A stretch of DNA of 64,000 bases from an uncultured Pseudomonadales bacterium (GCA_947494095.1 CANLTI010000014.1:1-64000); one strand, 5' to 3'; shown: positions 17,205 to 26,589, counted from the stretch's first letter. Notes: generated by a model from the letters alone, not told the origin. Numbers and translations are program-made.

Positions 17205-19739
17205 GTGAATGTGAGAATTTGGCGTTTGTGTGCTGCCGTAAGCGCATTAGTTTTATCAGGGTGTACTGGCGATGGCGAACCTACAGCGGGCGCTTCATCA
17301 TTAGGAGGCTCACCTTCTAGCGTCCCCGTATCTAGTGCCCCCGTGTCATCGGTGGCGGTATCAAGTAGTGCGCAGTCATCGAGCGTGGCTTCGAGTGTAG
17401 CCACCAGCGTGGTTTCGCAAGCTATTACGCCCCGGTCACAGTGGGTCCTTACGGGCTCGCCCAATGCGAATACAGCATTAGCAGTCGATGACGATACGGC
17501 AACACGCTGGAGCACCCGTGAACAACAAAAGCCCGGGCAATCATTTGTTATTGACCTAACGGCTGAGGCAACGTTTAGCGGTATTGCACTCGATAGCCAA
17601 ACTAAATTTCCTAAGGCCCTCGCTATTTACGCCTCTAATAATAACAGTGATTGGGGGCAGCCTATTTATACCGGTGCTGGTGCCGAGGGTGTTATGTCGC
17701 TTGCGTTTGCTCCTGTGACAAAGCGCTACATACGTATAGAGCAAACCGGTCAATCAAATATTTGGTGGAATATTTATGATTTGAATATTGTGCATGATGG
17801 CGGGTCATCTTCGGCAGGCAACCCCGAGCCTGCGGGTAATGTCGATAATGGCCGATCGCTTTACAATAGCGCCGACTTAGCGTGTGCCGCTTGTCATGGT
17901 GCTGACGGTACAGCAACTCTTTTTAAAGTTATCGATCCTACAAGCCCAACGTACAGCCATAGCACGGCCGTTGATGAGATGCTGAGTTTAAAAGATTATT
18001 TGACAAAGTGGATGCCGCCTAACCCTGCGGTTGTGTGTGATGAAACTTGCGCGCGCGACATAGCCGCTTACATTCGTACGTTTGAAGTCGTGGCGCCGCC
18101 TACGAGTACAGGCATTGCTTACGGTAAGCGCCAAATGCGCTTGCTAACGATTAGCGAGTACGAAAATACAATTAAAGACCTTATAGGCTATGATATCGAT
18201 GCGCTCACCTCTGGCATGACATCAGATACCTTTGTCGAAGGCTTTGCCAACCAAACGCGCACAGCTATTAGCCAAGGTTATGCCGATGCTTTTGCCTCTA
18301 TGGCCAAAGAAATTTCAGAGTATGCCGCAAGTATCGATTTTAATAATATGGTTGATTGCTCGGGTGCCTCGCGCGATCAGTGCGCAGACCGCTTTGTTAA
18401 TCAGTTTGCATTAAAGGCGTTTAGGCGACCACTCACAACGGCAGAGGCCAATCGCTATAAAGCGCTATTTCAGGCGGACCAGTCAGAGAGTGTTAAGCAG
18501 GGTTTGACCTTGGCGGTAGAGACTATTTTAGGTTCGCCCTATACCTTGATGCGTTCGGAAATGGGTAAAAAAGTAGCCGCTAATGCTGCGAGCCGCCCAA
18601 ACCCTGAGTTAGATGACGACAGCTATGTGCTCACACCTTACGAAATGGCGACGTTCCTGGCTTATACCTACACAGGCTCTATGCCCGACGCAGCGCTATT
18701 TAACGCCGCTAAAAATAACAATCTCGCAACAGATGTACAAATTAAAGCACAGGTAGAGCGGCTATTACAGACTGATCGCGCCCGTATACGTTTTGGCGAA
18801 TTTGCGGCGCAATGGTTACGTGTAGACACTGTTTTAGATGTTGTAAAAGATGAGGCCTTATACCCATTATTTACCGATAGCATCAAGGTAGATATGGCGC
18901 GTGAGGTGCGTGAAATATTTAAGCACGTTATGTTTGATGGCAACCGCTCTATTCATGATTTATTTGGTGACTTTAGTTTTGTTAATAAAAATTTAGCTGA
19001 CTTTTACGGCTTACCCGGATCACATACAAGCAACTTTACGAAGGTGAGCAATTTAGGGAACCGTGGCGGCGTATTAACCAGTGGTGCTTTTATGGCTGGT
19101 TTTGGTGATTTAGATGTTGCCTCGCCGATTCGCCGTGCGGTGGCGATACGCGAAGATATTCTTTGTCATGATGTGCCTGAAATGCCTAATAATTTAACGG
19201 ATGAGCGCAATGATACCCAAGATTCATTGGATCAATTTCTTGCTGCACACGGTGGCATCGCTTCAAACCGAGATACTGTTGGCTTTTTGACCAGTAGCGA
19301 TGCTTGCAAAAGTTGCCACGAGGCCATTATTAATCCGCTAGGCTTTGGTTTAGAAGATTTTAGTACCGTAGGCTTACCTATGACAGTCGATAAAGATTCA
19401 CTTGCCATTGATGCCGCAGGCGAGCTTATTGGTGTTAATGACATTAACGATGGGCAAACATTGAGCTTTACGGGTGCGCGTGGGTTGTCGGAAGAGCTTA
19501 AAACGTTAGATACCGTACGAGAGTGTTATGCACAAAAGGCATTCCGTTATGTGATGGGTACCGGTCATGATTACTTTGACCATAAAAATAGAAGTATCCG
19601 CGCTGTAAGTGCTACCGAAAAGCAAGGTTATCGCGCTGTACTTGAAGCGATGTATCAAACAATGGATGACAATAATTACAACCCAAGGGCAGCACTCAAT
19701 GCTGTGGCAATGAGCGATATTGTTAAGTATCGCAAGTAA
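17205..19739 (+). CDS. Secreted lipoprotein: poly-Ser linker, discoidin domain, cytochrome c, DUF1587/1595/1592/1588/1585
   Basis: An 844-residue exported protein starting at GTG 17205. A lipobox (LVLSGC, Cys20) anchors it to a membrane. Then come a serine-rich linker (about 28-75) typical of Cellvibrionaceae secreted proteins, a discoidin (F5/8 type C) sugar-binding-like domain (about 76-195), and a haem-binding CAACH motif near 228. The DUF1587 start follows (LTISEYENTIKDLIG, about 310), then DUF1595 (FALKAFRRPLT, about 400), DUF1592, DUF1588 (GGVLTSG; ACKSCH near 703) and DUF1585 (CYAQKAFRYVMG). These DUFs occur together in planctomycete-type cytochrome proteins, always beside a DUF1552 gene, as here. 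The reaction is unknown. An oxidoreductase acting on a bound polysaccharide is an inference. Confidence 0.9.
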   Translation: MNVRIWRLCAAVSALVLSGCTGDGEPTAGASSLGGSPSSVPVSSAPVSSVAVSSSAQSSSVASSVATSVVSQAITPRSQWVLTGSPNANTALAVDDDTATRWSTREQQKPGQSFVIDLTAEATFSGIALDSQTKFPKALAIYASNNNSDWGQPIYTGAGAEGVMSLAFAPVTKRYIRIEQTGQSNIWWNIYDLNIVHDGGSSSAGNPEPAGNVDNGRSLYNSADLACAACHGADGTATLFKVIDPTSPTYSHSTAVDEMLSLKDYLTKWMPPNPAVVCDETCARDIAAYIRTFEVVAPPTSTGIAYGKRQMRLLTISEYENTIKDLIGYDIDALTSGMTSDTFVEGFANQTRTAISQGYADAFASMAKEISEYAASIDFNNMVDCSGASRDQCADRFVNQFALKAFRRPLTTAEANRYKALFQADQSESVKQGLTLAVETILGSPYTLMRSEMGKKVAANAASRPNPELDDDSYVLTPYEMATFLAYTYTGSMPDAALFNAAKNNNLATDVQIKAQVERLLQTDRARIRFGEFAAQWLRVDTVLDVVKDEALYPLFTDSIKVDMAREVREIFKHVMFDGNRSIHDLFGDFSFVNKNLADFYGLPGSHTSNFTKVSNLGNRGGVLTSGAFMAGFGDLDVASPIRRAVAIREDILCHDVPEMPNNLTDERNDTQDSLDQFLAAHGGIASNRDTVGFLTSSDACKSCHEAIINPLGFGLEDFSTVGLPMTVDKDSLAIDAAGELIGVNDINDGQTLSFTGARGLSEELKTLDTVRECYAQKAFRYVMGTGHDYFDHKNRSIRAVSATEKQGYRAVLEAMYQTMDDNNYNPRAALNAVAMSDIVKYRK

Positions 19740-19783
19740 AAATACTCGCGCATATTAATTAAAAATTTAGTTGAGGATAGATA

Positions 19784-21103
19784 ATGAAAAAGACGTATTC
19801 TTTTCAAGAGTTAGAGCGCCGAGCCTTTTTACAAACAGTCGGCAAAAGTGGGCTGTCCATGGGCTTGATGAAGTCATCGGCTTTGGCAACCAGCATGATG
19901 TTTGGCCGCACAGCGCACGCCGCTGGCGCGACTGGCATCAAAAATATTGTGTTTTATTATGTGCCTTTAGGGACGCCTTTTAAAAATGGCAGTTTGTTTA
20001 ACCCTAAAGATAACGCCCTTAATTTACCTGCGGCAAGTGCGCCAATGGAAAGCATTAAAAATGAATGTGTTTTTTTTAAAGATGCACTGATTAGTGATGA
20101 TAAGGGTAATGGCAAGGGGGGGCACGGTGACCTTTTCAAGTGTTTAGGGGGTGCAGGCCGGCCCAATACCCTCGATGTTGAGCTGGCTAAAACGTGGGGG
20201 TCTAACACGCCCTTTTCGTCGCTATTATTAGGCGTGCGAGCCGAAACCAAAAAGAGTTGTACGCAGGTGAATGGCCGATCTGTCAATTATCAAGATAACG
20301 CCAAGGCATCGTTCGAGCGTATGTTTGGTAAAAATGTGCAAAATACGCCGGGCGGGGCGGTCAGCAATACCGGTGGTGGCGCTGACTTAGCCAGCACTAA
20401 GCGCGCACAAAGTGTACTCGATACCCAAAAAGAAGATATCAAAGCATTGCGTGCGCAGCTAACCGGCGAAGAGCGTGAGCGGTTAGATCAGCATCTAGAT
20501 TCTATCGAGAAGCTCGAGCAGCGGTTAAGTGCAGCGCAGCAACCGACGGGTAGTGCTTGCGCTAACCCTGGTCAATGGTTAGATGATAACGATAATATTC
20601 GCCGGCACTTTGGTGATGAGGTCGATATTACTGGTGATTTGGCGATATTGGCCTTGCAGTGCCAGCAAACGAAGATAGCATCTGTTCAGCTGGCGAACTC
20701 GGGCGGCGGCTTTACCATTCCCGAGCTTAATTGGTCGGGTCGTTACCATGCGAGTATGCATAAGCAAGGCGGCGATAAAACAAATCATACTGAAACGCGC
20801 CGCTACTTAAGTGAGCGCTTTACGCTATTTATTGAAAAGCTCAAAGCAGCTAAAGACAGTGAGGGCAATAGCCTGCTAGATAGCACGCTGGTATTGCAAA
20901 CTACTTGTATGGCTGATGGTCAGCAGCATAGCTCGAATAATGCCCCTTTTGTATTAGCTGGTGGCGGCAGTGCTATTCAGCGTGGCTCGCTAGCATCTTG
21001 TGGGCGGCATACCAATATTCTCGATACCATCGGTGAGGCTTTAGGTGTGGATAATCAAATCCCGACGTTTGGCGATAAAAAGCTTACTGGCATATTAACG
21101 TAA
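19784..21103 (+). CDS. DUF1552 family protein, Tat-exported
   Basis: A 439-residue protein that starts with a twin-arginine signal (LERRAFLQTVGKSGLSMG), so it is folded before export to the periplasm. The DUF1552 body is recognisable from its position and from IKNIVFYYVPLG, CVFFKDALISDDKG, GGHGD and the C-terminal FVLAGGGS...RHTNILDTIGEALGV. It resembles the alkaline-phosphatase-like DUF1501/DUF1552 group in layout. It starts 44 bp after the DUF1592-type lipoprotein gene with a GAGGAT site, so the two are a transcriptional unit and probably a functional pair. A coiled segment (about 205-255) includes ERERLDQHLDSIEKLEQRL. Confidence 0.88.
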   Translation: MKKTYSFQELERRAFLQTVGKSGLSMGLMKSSALATSMMFGRTAHAAGATGIKNIVFYYVPLGTPFKNGSLFNPKDNALNLPAASAPMESIKNECVFFKDALISDDKGNGKGGHGDLFKCLGGAGRPNTLDVELAKTWGSNTPFSSLLLGVRAETKKSCTQVNGRSVNYQDNAKASFERMFGKNVQNTPGGAVSNTGGGADLASTKRAQSVLDTQKEDIKALRAQLTGEERERLDQHLDSIEKLEQRLSAAQQPTGSACANPGQWLDDNDNIRRHFGDEVDITGDLAILALQCQQTKIASVQLANSGGGFTIPELNWSGRYHASMHKQGGDKTNHTETRRYLSERFTLFIEKLKAAKDSEGNSLLDSTLVLQTTCMADGQQHSSNNAPFVLAGGGSAIQRGSLASCGRHTNILDTIGEALGVDNQIPTFGDKKLTGILT

Positions 21104-21280
21104 ATAGTGATTATCTAAGGTGCCCTATTGCTCGTGTGTTATAGGGTGCGCTGATTCATGTTTTATGCTGTACCGGTCAATAAAGCTGTAGCCTTTTACA
21201 AGGTGCAGCTTTTTTTGTTTTTGGCATGTGGGCATTTTAGGCCATACTGTTTATTTATTTTAAAGTGCTAAAACTTCTTT

Positions 21281-22753
21281 ATGTCATTATTGCGATTACC
21301 TCCCCTTGATGTCTTAGCTTGCCCTAAGTGCCAGGCAACCGTAGCCGAGGGTTTTATACCTGCGCAGCAGCAATGCGAGCGCTGTGGGCAGCAGTATTTT
21401 GATTTGGCCGGAATGCCTTGCTGGTTTGCTGTGGGTTTGGAGCAAAAGACTTATTGGCAAAGCCTTTACGCCAAAATAATGAATGATTTTAGGCGGAGCC
21501 TCGAGGCCGCAAAAGAGCGATTAGACTTTAGTGTTTTGTCGCCTGCGTCACAAGCGCGTAGTGCGAGCATTCATGAGGCCAATCATCAAATTATGGTGTC
21601 GATGGCTGAGCTCTTAAATAGCGTTGGCCTAAAGGAGGAGGCGTCGGAGTATTTTAGTACCCGTGATCCTAGCCATATGTTGCAATACTTTGACTTAATG
21701 TTGCGTGATTGGGCATGGGGTGATGAGCAAGTGGCGCCATCTTCAGAGCCGGAAAACGCTGCCGCATTCAGGCGTATTCAGCAGGCGCTACCTGCCGATG
21801 CTTCTCTTGGTCGTGTTTTGGTGTTGGGTGCTGGTGCTGGGCGGCTTAGTTGGGATATACATTGCAGCCTAAATACCGAGTGTACTGTCGCGGTGGATGC
21901 TAACCCTGTACTGCTGAGCTGCGCACATAGGTTATTGGCGTTGGCTTTACCTTGGCCGGTCACCGAGCTTAATTTGCACCCGCAGGTCGGTTTTGAGACG
22001 GTAAAGTCATGGTGTTTAAAGGCGCCCGCAAGCACTCAAAATCATCAAGAATTACTCGACGGCTGGAGTGTTATTGGCGCTAATGCGTGGCAAATGCCTT
22101 TTAAGGCTGATGCCTTTGATACCATTATTACGCCTTGGTTTATGGATGTTAATGGTCGCAGCGTCAATGACTTAACTGCATTGGTCAGTCGTTATCTTAA
22201 GCCTGGTGGGCGCTGGTTAAATAGTGGGCCATTACTTTATGGTGATGATATTCATTTTAGCGAGCGCTACAGTGCTGACGAAATTAAGGTTTTATTGGGA
22301 TTGGCCGGTTTTGAGATAACGACTGATCAATGCGAAATGACCGCGTATTTACAAAGCCCTACCAGAGCCAATTGCCGACAAGAGCAGGTGTGGACTTTTA
22401 CCGCCCGAGCGCCTGACGCGCCCAGTCCAGCGCCCAGTCCAGCGCCCAGTCCAGCGCCCAGTCCAGCGCTCAGTCCAGCGCCCAGTCCAGCGTCAAAACC
22501 AGCTCTAAAACCCTGGTCGCCATCAAGTGTAGAGCGCAATACATACCCTGCGTGGATGATTATGCCGCATTTGGCAATCCCTGCTGAGTGGGCGGCGCCT
22601 AAAGTCGATCACCCTGTGGTTAAGCAGCTGGTGGGTTTAATTGATGGCGAGCGCAGCCTTAATGATATTGCCGTGATATTGGCGCAAAAACTTGATCCCG
22701 AAGTGGATGCCAATGCGCTGGTGCGGCGCGCGTTTATCGATTATGTACTCTAA
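21281..22753 (+). CDS. N2227-type SAM-dependent methyltransferase with N-terminal zinc ribbon
   Basis: A 490-residue cytosolic protein. Residues 13-35 hold a Trm112-like zinc ribbon (CPKC...CERC). The middle is a class I methyltransferase resembling the N2227/carnosine N-methyltransferase family: VLVLGAGAGRLSWDI (AdoMet motif I, about 183-197), DAFDTIITPWFMDV, and LKPGGRWLNSGPLLY (about 306-320). A proline-serine-alanine linker (about 382-406), built from a 12-bp tandem repeat, leads to a C-terminal 70-residue domain (HPVVKQLVGLIDGERSLNDIAVILAQKL) that reads like a PqqD-type winged helix. The substrate is unknown; a small peptide or imidazole compound is suggested by the family. Confidence 0.82.
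   Translation: MSLLRLPPLDVLACPKCQATVAEGFIPAQQQCERCGQQYFDLAGMPCWFAVGLEQKTYWQSLYAKIMNDFRRSLEAAKERLDFSVLSPASQARSASIHEANHQIMVSMAELLNSVGLKEEASEYFSTRDPSHMLQYFDLMLRDWAWGDEQVAPSSEPENAAAFRRIQQALPADASLGRVLVLGAGAGRLSWDIHCSLNTECTVAVDANPVLLSCAHRLLALALPWPVTELNLHPQVGFETVKSWCLKAPASTQNHQELLDGWSVIGANAWQMPFKADAFDTIITPWFMDVNGRSVNDLTALVSRYLKPGGRWLNSGPLLYGDDIHFSERYSADEIKVLLGLAGFEITTDQCEMTAYLQSPTRANCRQEQVWTFTARAPDAPSPAPSPAPSPAPSPALSPAPSPASKPALKPWSPSSVERNTYPAWMIMPHLAIPAEWAAPKVDHPVVKQLVGLIDGERSLNDIAVILAQKLDPEVDANALVRRAFIDYVL
22420..22495 (+). repeat. 12-bp minisatellite encoding the Ala-Pro-Ser-Pro linker
   Basis: About six tandem copies of GCGCCCAGTCCA lie inside the methyltransferase gene. The unit is in frame, so copy-number change alters linker length only. 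Confidence 0.85.
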
Positions 22754-22790
22754 AAATTGCTTGTATATAGGGGGCTCACTAAACTGCAGC

Positions 22791-22866
22791 GTAACTATTC
22801 AGAGGTATTGATCAGAGGTACTGATCACAACAAGGTACTAAAATCGGGCGCTAATAAGTCATCTAC
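22791..22866 (+). mobile_element. IS66-type MITE, copy 3 (truncated relic)
   Basis: The left terminus GTAACTATTCAGAGGTA and a diverged GGGCGCTAATAAGTCAT core are present, but the right half is missing. A local duplication (TGATCAGAGGTACTGATCA) sits inside. The relic lies in the 171-bp gap before the DUF523 gene and may supply part of its leader. Confidence 0.65.
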
Positions 22867-22924
22867 AAAAAAGTGGCTAACGTATTAAAATAATACGATA
22901 CATAGAATTTTGATGGGAAAGCGA

Positions 22925-23884
22925 ATGGATGATTTTAAGGGTTTGCAAATACCGGTAGGTATATCGGCTTGTTTAATGGGGCAAGAGGTGCGCTATAACG
23001 GCGGCCATAAGCGCTCAGTTTTTTGTATGAAGGAGCTGGCAAACTATTTTGATTTTAAAATGGTGTGTCCCGAAGTGGCTATTGGTATGAGCATACCGCG
23101 CCCAGCCATTCGTATGCAGGGTGACTTTGATGACCCGCGCATTGTGGGTAGCGACGGCGGTGATCTGGATGTAACCGATGCGCTCAAAGACTACAGCGCC
23201 AAAGAGGCGGCAATGGCGCATACGCTTAGTGGCTTTATTTTTATGAAAAACTCGCCAAGCTGCGGGTTGTATAGCTCTAAGGTGTATACCGAAAAGGGCG
23301 TGCACCCTAAAAAACGCGCGGGGGTATTTGCGAGCGCCATTGTTAAGGCCAACCCTAATTTGCCCGTCGAAGAAGAGGGGCGGCTGAATGACCCTGTATT
23401 AAGAGAAAGCTTTATTGCCCGTGTATTTGTTTATCACAAGCTGCGCATGCTAGCGCAAGAGGGCAAAGCGGCGGCTAAGCTGGTAGCTTTGCACTCTAGG
23501 CTCAAGTATTTTGTTATGTCTTATGGGCAACCGTTGTATAAAACGCTAGGGCAGTTGGTGGCGCGCGCAGGCGTGGGTAGTATTGATGAGGTGTGGGCCG
23601 AATACGAAACCGCGTTGATGCAGGGCACGCAAAAGCCGCCCAATCACCGTGGGCACAGTAATGTACTTTATCATTTGCTGGGTTATGTGAATGATGAGGT
23701 TAAGGGGCCGCTGCGCCAAGAGCTGGTAGAGGCTATTGAAGAGTACCGTAAGCATCAGGTGCCATTGGCGGTACCTATGAAGTTGTTGGGGCATTACCTA
23801 GATCACTACGCGAGCGACTATATAAAGCAGCAAGTTTACTTGCGGCCACACCCGCGAGAGCTGGGCTTGCGTAATGCACTGTAA
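22925..23884 (+). CDS. DUF523-DUF1722 fusion protein (YbgA-like)
   Basis: A 319-residue protein. The first half is DUF523 (PVGISACLMGQEVRYNGGHKRS, then VCPEVAIGMSIPRPAIRM and a SPSCG loop, residues about 5-155), with conserved cysteines that may bind a metal. The second half is DUF1722 (FVYHKLRMLAQEG...LHSRLKYFVMSYGQPLYKTLG, about 185-305). Such fusions are common near photolyase or cobalamin-type regulators, none of which is here. I choose ATG 22925, preceded by GGGAAAG, rather than ATG 22913 or TTG 22910, which lack a ribosome site. Biochemical function is unknown. Confidence 0.88.
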   Translation: MDDFKGLQIPVGISACLMGQEVRYNGGHKRSVFCMKELANYFDFKMVCPEVAIGMSIPRPAIRMQGDFDDPRIVGSDGGDLDVTDALKDYSAKEAAMAHTLSGFIFMKNSPSCGLYSSKVYTEKGVHPKKRAGVFASAIVKANPNLPVEEEGRLNDPVLRESFIARVFVYHKLRMLAQEGKAAAKLVALHSRLKYFVMSYGQPLYKTLGQLVARAGVGSIDEVWAEYETALMQGTQKPPNHRGHSNVLYHLLGYVNDEVKGPLRQELVEAIEEYRKHQVPLAVPMKLLGHYLDHYASDYIKQQVYLRPHPRELGLRNAL

Positions 23885-24005
23885 GGGCTAGGCCTTGCCG
23901 GTGCACGTCTACGGCTTCTTTTTGTGTGCCAAGTAAACGTTGAGTATGTATTTTGCACGTTTGCTAAGTTATTGAAGTATATTAAGAAAATATTGCAAAA
24001 AGAGG

Positions 24006-24034
24006 TTGACGGGGGTGCGCTTCCTCTCTAGAAT
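24006..24034 (+). promoter_or_regulatory. Sigma-70 promoter for the initiator tRNA
   Basis: TTGACG (24006-24011), a 17-base spacer and TAGAAT (24029-24034) match the consensus closely. The GC-rich discriminator GCGCGTC just downstream is typical of stringently controlled stable-RNA promoters. The tRNA begins about 85 bases further on. Confidence 0.8.
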
Positions 24035-24123
24035 GCGCGTCATCGGAAGGGGTAGCCACTAAGATCAAAGCGAAGTGTTAATCACTAGCGGCGAAAATAA
24101 GTCGCTTAACCGGATGTCTCAGG

Positions 24124-24200
<77 letters not shown>

Positions 24201-24307
24201 CTTGAGTGCTAGTGCTTATTTTTCAAATGGCGCTAGAGGGTTTGTTACCCTGGCCAATGTTACTTGTTGGTCGAATCGATATTGTTTTATATATCGTTAA
24301 CTTCAAG

Positions 24308-24353
24308 AAAACCCAGAATAAGCGTTTTTTTGACGATTATTCTGGGTTTTTTT
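24308..24353 (+). terminator. Intrinsic terminator after tRNA-fMet
   Basis: A 13-bp stem (AAACCCAGAATAA / TTATTCTGGGTTT) is followed by a run of T. It separates the tRNA from the rimP promoter; some readthrough is expected, as in the metY operon. Confidence 0.85.
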
Positions 24354-24385
24354 ATGCCTAAAATTTGGTGATTGTTGTTGTGGTC

Positions 24386-24414
24386 TTGCTATCGTGTAGC
24401 GAGATCACTATAAT
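24386..24414 (+). promoter_or_regulatory. Promoter for the rimP-nusA-infB operon
   Basis: TTGCTA (24386-24391), a 17-base spacer and a perfect TATAAT (24409-24414). It lies between the tRNA terminator and two further hairpins, giving a leader of about 190 bases before rimP. Confidence 0.7.
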
Positions 24415-24480
24415 TTGCGCCGATTGTTGTTTGCATTGAATGATGTTGTTTTTTTGACGTAACATCTTTGTATGTATTAA

Positions 24481-24504
24481 AAGGCCCCATTTATGGGGTT
24501 TTTT
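24481..24504 (+). terminator. Leader hairpin with T-tract (attenuator candidate 1)
   Basis: CCCCATTTATGGGG followed by TTTTTT, downstream of the rimP promoter and upstream of the gene. It has the form of an intrinsic terminator in a leader, so attenuation is likely. Confidence 0.65.
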
Positions 24505-24549
24505 GTTATCTGGAGGCCCTTTTTTAACTGATAAGGCCCCGATAAATTC

Positions 24550-24571
24550 ATGGGCTATAGGCCCATTTTTT
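24550..24571 (+). terminator. Leader hairpin with T-tract (attenuator candidate 2)
   Basis: ATGGGC-TATAG-GCCCAT, a perfect 6-bp stem with six T, ends 43 bases before the rimP start. Together with the hairpin at 24481 it gives two stacked termination points under one promoter. Confidence 0.65.
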
Positions 24572-24613
24572 GTTTGTTTCTTTTACTTATATTAGAGAGT
24601 ATCTGTTAAATCT

Positions 24614-25072
24614 ATGGCATCTATCCAGCAGCGTTTAGAAGACATGCTTGGCCCAGTAGTGGCCTCGTTGGGGTGTGAGTTGTGGGGGTTAGAGTACCTG
24701 CCCCAAGGCAACCACCGCGCATTGTTGCGCATTTATATTGATAAAGCCGACGGCATTGGCGTGGACGACTGCGAAAAAGTCAGCCGCCAAGCAAGCAGTG
24801 TGTTGGATGTAGAAGACCCTGTGAGTAGCGAATATACGCTAGAGGTGTCATCGCCTGGAATGGATCGCCCATTGTTCAAGCTAGAGCAATTTGTCGAGAG
24901 TATTGGTTTAAAAGCAAATATTCGACTGCGTATTGCTTTTGATGGTCGCCGAAACTTCAAAGGTCTATTAAAGGGTGTGGAAGGGGACGAAGTGGTATTG
25001 GAAGTCGATAGTGAAGAGTTCCTCCTTCCTTTCGAATTAATTGATAAGGCAAATATTATCCCCACGTTTTAG
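24614..25072 (+). CDS. rimP: Ribosome maturation factor RimP
   Basis: A 152-residue cytosolic protein that helps assemble the 30S subunit. The N-terminal alpha/beta domain carries [24 protein letters not shown] and [20 protein letters not shown]; the C-terminal SH3-like domain carries the conserved [11 protein letters not shown] and ends near [11 protein letters not shown]. Length and order (rimP-nusA-infB) match the standard gammaproteobacterial operon. The ribosome site is weak, and nusA follows after 20 bases. Confidence 0.97.
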   Translation: MASIQQRLEDMLGPVVASLGCELWGLEYLPQGNHRALLRIYIDKADGIGVDDCEKVSRQASSVLDVEDPVSSEYTLEVSSPGMDRPLFKLEQFVESIGLKANIRLRIAFDGRRNFKGLLKGVEGDEVVLEVDSEEFLLPFELIDKANIIPTF

Positions 25073-25092
25073 GGATTAATTAGAGGCTACCC

Positions 25093-26589
25093 ATGAAGAA
25101 TAAAGAAATTTTATTAGTTGCAGATGCGGTATCGCACGAAAAAGGCGTTGATCGTGAAGTGATCTTTCAAGCGATTGAGCTTGCACTGGCATCGGCGGCT
25201 AAAAAACGTTTTGACGAAGAATCAAATATTGTCGTGACCATCGACCGCAGAACCGGCGATTACCTGACCGAGCGCAGCTGGGAAGTTATGGCAGATGACG
25301 TAATGGCAGAGCTCGGCACTCAGCTAACCACCGAAGAGGCGCACGAAAAAGACCCTTCACTGGTTGTTGGTGATATTTGTAAAGAAGCTATTGATAATGC
25401 AGAATTTGGCCGTATTGCTGCTCAAACAGCAAAACAGGTTATTGTGCAAAAGGTCCGTGAAGCTGAGCGCGCGCAAATTGTAGATCAGTATCGCGACCAA
25501 GTCGGCGAATTGATTTCGGGCTCGGTAAAAAAAGTCACTCGCGATAACATTATTGTTGACTTAGGCAATAACGCAGAGGGCTTATTGCCACGCGATCAAC
25601 TGGTGGGTCGTGAGATCTTCCGTATGAATGATCGGGTACGTGCAATTTTGCTTGAAATTCGCTCTGAAACACGCGGTCCGCAACTGTTTTTAAGCCGCTC
25701 TTGCCCGCAAATGCTGGTTGAGCTGTTTAAAATCGAAGTGCCAGAGATTGCCGAAGAAGTGATTGAGCTTCGCGGTGCAGCTCGCGACCCTGGTTCGCGC
25801 GCCAAAATAGCCGTTCACACTAACGATGGTCGTATTGATCCGGTAGGGGCTTGTGTCGGTATGCGTGGCTCGCGTGTGCAGGCGGTTTCTAATGAATTGG
25901 CCAGCGAGCGCATCGACATTATTTTATGGAACGATAACCCTGCGCAATTTGTGATTAACAGTATGGCACCGGCTGAGATCGAATCGATTGTGATCGATGA
26001 AGATACCAACAGCATGGATGTGGCTGTTGTAGAAGAAGGCCTGGCACAAGCCATTGGTCGCGGCGGCCAAAATGTGCGCCTAGCCTCTGAGCTAACCGGC
26101 TGGGAAATTAACGTGATGAGCGTTGATGCCTGGAATGAAAAGCAAAAATCTGAGACGGGCAGCGTTGTTGAAACCTTTATGGAGGCTCTCGACATTGATG
26201 AAGAGGTTGCTGAGGTTTTGGTTGAAGAAGGCTTTACCACCTTAGAAGAAATTGCCTACGTACCCATGGAAGAGTTTTTGGCGATTGATGGCTTTGATCA
26301 AGATGTTGCCGAAGAGCTACGCAGTCGCGCCAAAGACGCCTTGCTAACTAAAGAGTTGGCCGCTGAAGAAGAAATCGATAAAACCGAGCCAGCCGAAGAC
26401 TTGTTAACGATGGAAGGTATTGATCGTGCACTGGCCTTTACTATGGCGCAGCGCGGTGTGATCTGTATGGAAGACCTTGCCGAGCAATCTGTTGATGAAT
26501 TGATGGATATTGACGGCATGGATGAAGAGCGCGCAGCCGCGTTAATTATGAAAGCGCGCGAACCCTGGTTTGCCCAAGAAACCGAATAA
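25093..26589 (+). CDS. nusA: Transcription termination/antitermination factor NusA
   Basis: A 498-residue RNA polymerase-binding protein, essentially the E. coli length. The order is N-terminal RNAP-binding domain (1-130), S1 domain (about 135-200, GSVKKVTRDNIIVDLGNNAEGLL), two KH domains (about 205-345, including the GACVGMRGSRVQAV and EEGLAQAIGRGGQNVRLA loops), and two acidic AR repeats at the C-terminus (about 365-490). The AR repeats are the gammaproteobacterial autoinhibitory and NusG/alpha-CTD-binding region. It acts in pausing, termination and rRNA antitermination, and in E. coli it represses its own operon, which fits the hairpin-rich leader upstream. Confidence 0.98.
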   Translation: MKNKEILLVADAVSHEKGVDREVIFQAIELALASAAKKRFDEESNIVVTIDRRTGDYLTERSWEVMADDVMAELGTQLTTEEAHEKDPSLVVGDICKEAIDNAEFGRIAAQTAKQVIVQKVREAERAQIVDQYRDQVGELISGSVKKVTRDNIIVDLGNNAEGLLPRDQLVGREIFRMNDRVRAILLEIRSETRGPQLFLSRSCPQMLVELFKIEVPEIAEEVIELRGAARDPGSRAKIAVHTNDGRIDPVGACVGMRGSRVQAVSNELASERIDIILWNDNPAQFVINSMAPAEIESIVIDEDTNSMDVAVVEEGLAQAIGRGGQNVRLASELTGWEINVMSVDAWNEKQKSETGSVVETFMEALDIDEEVAEVLVEEGFTTLEEIAYVPMEEFLAIDGFDQDVAEELRSRAKDALLTKELAAEEEIDKTEPAEDLLTMEGIDRALAFTMAQRGVICMEDLAEQSVDELMDIDGMDEERAAALIMKAREPWFAQETE

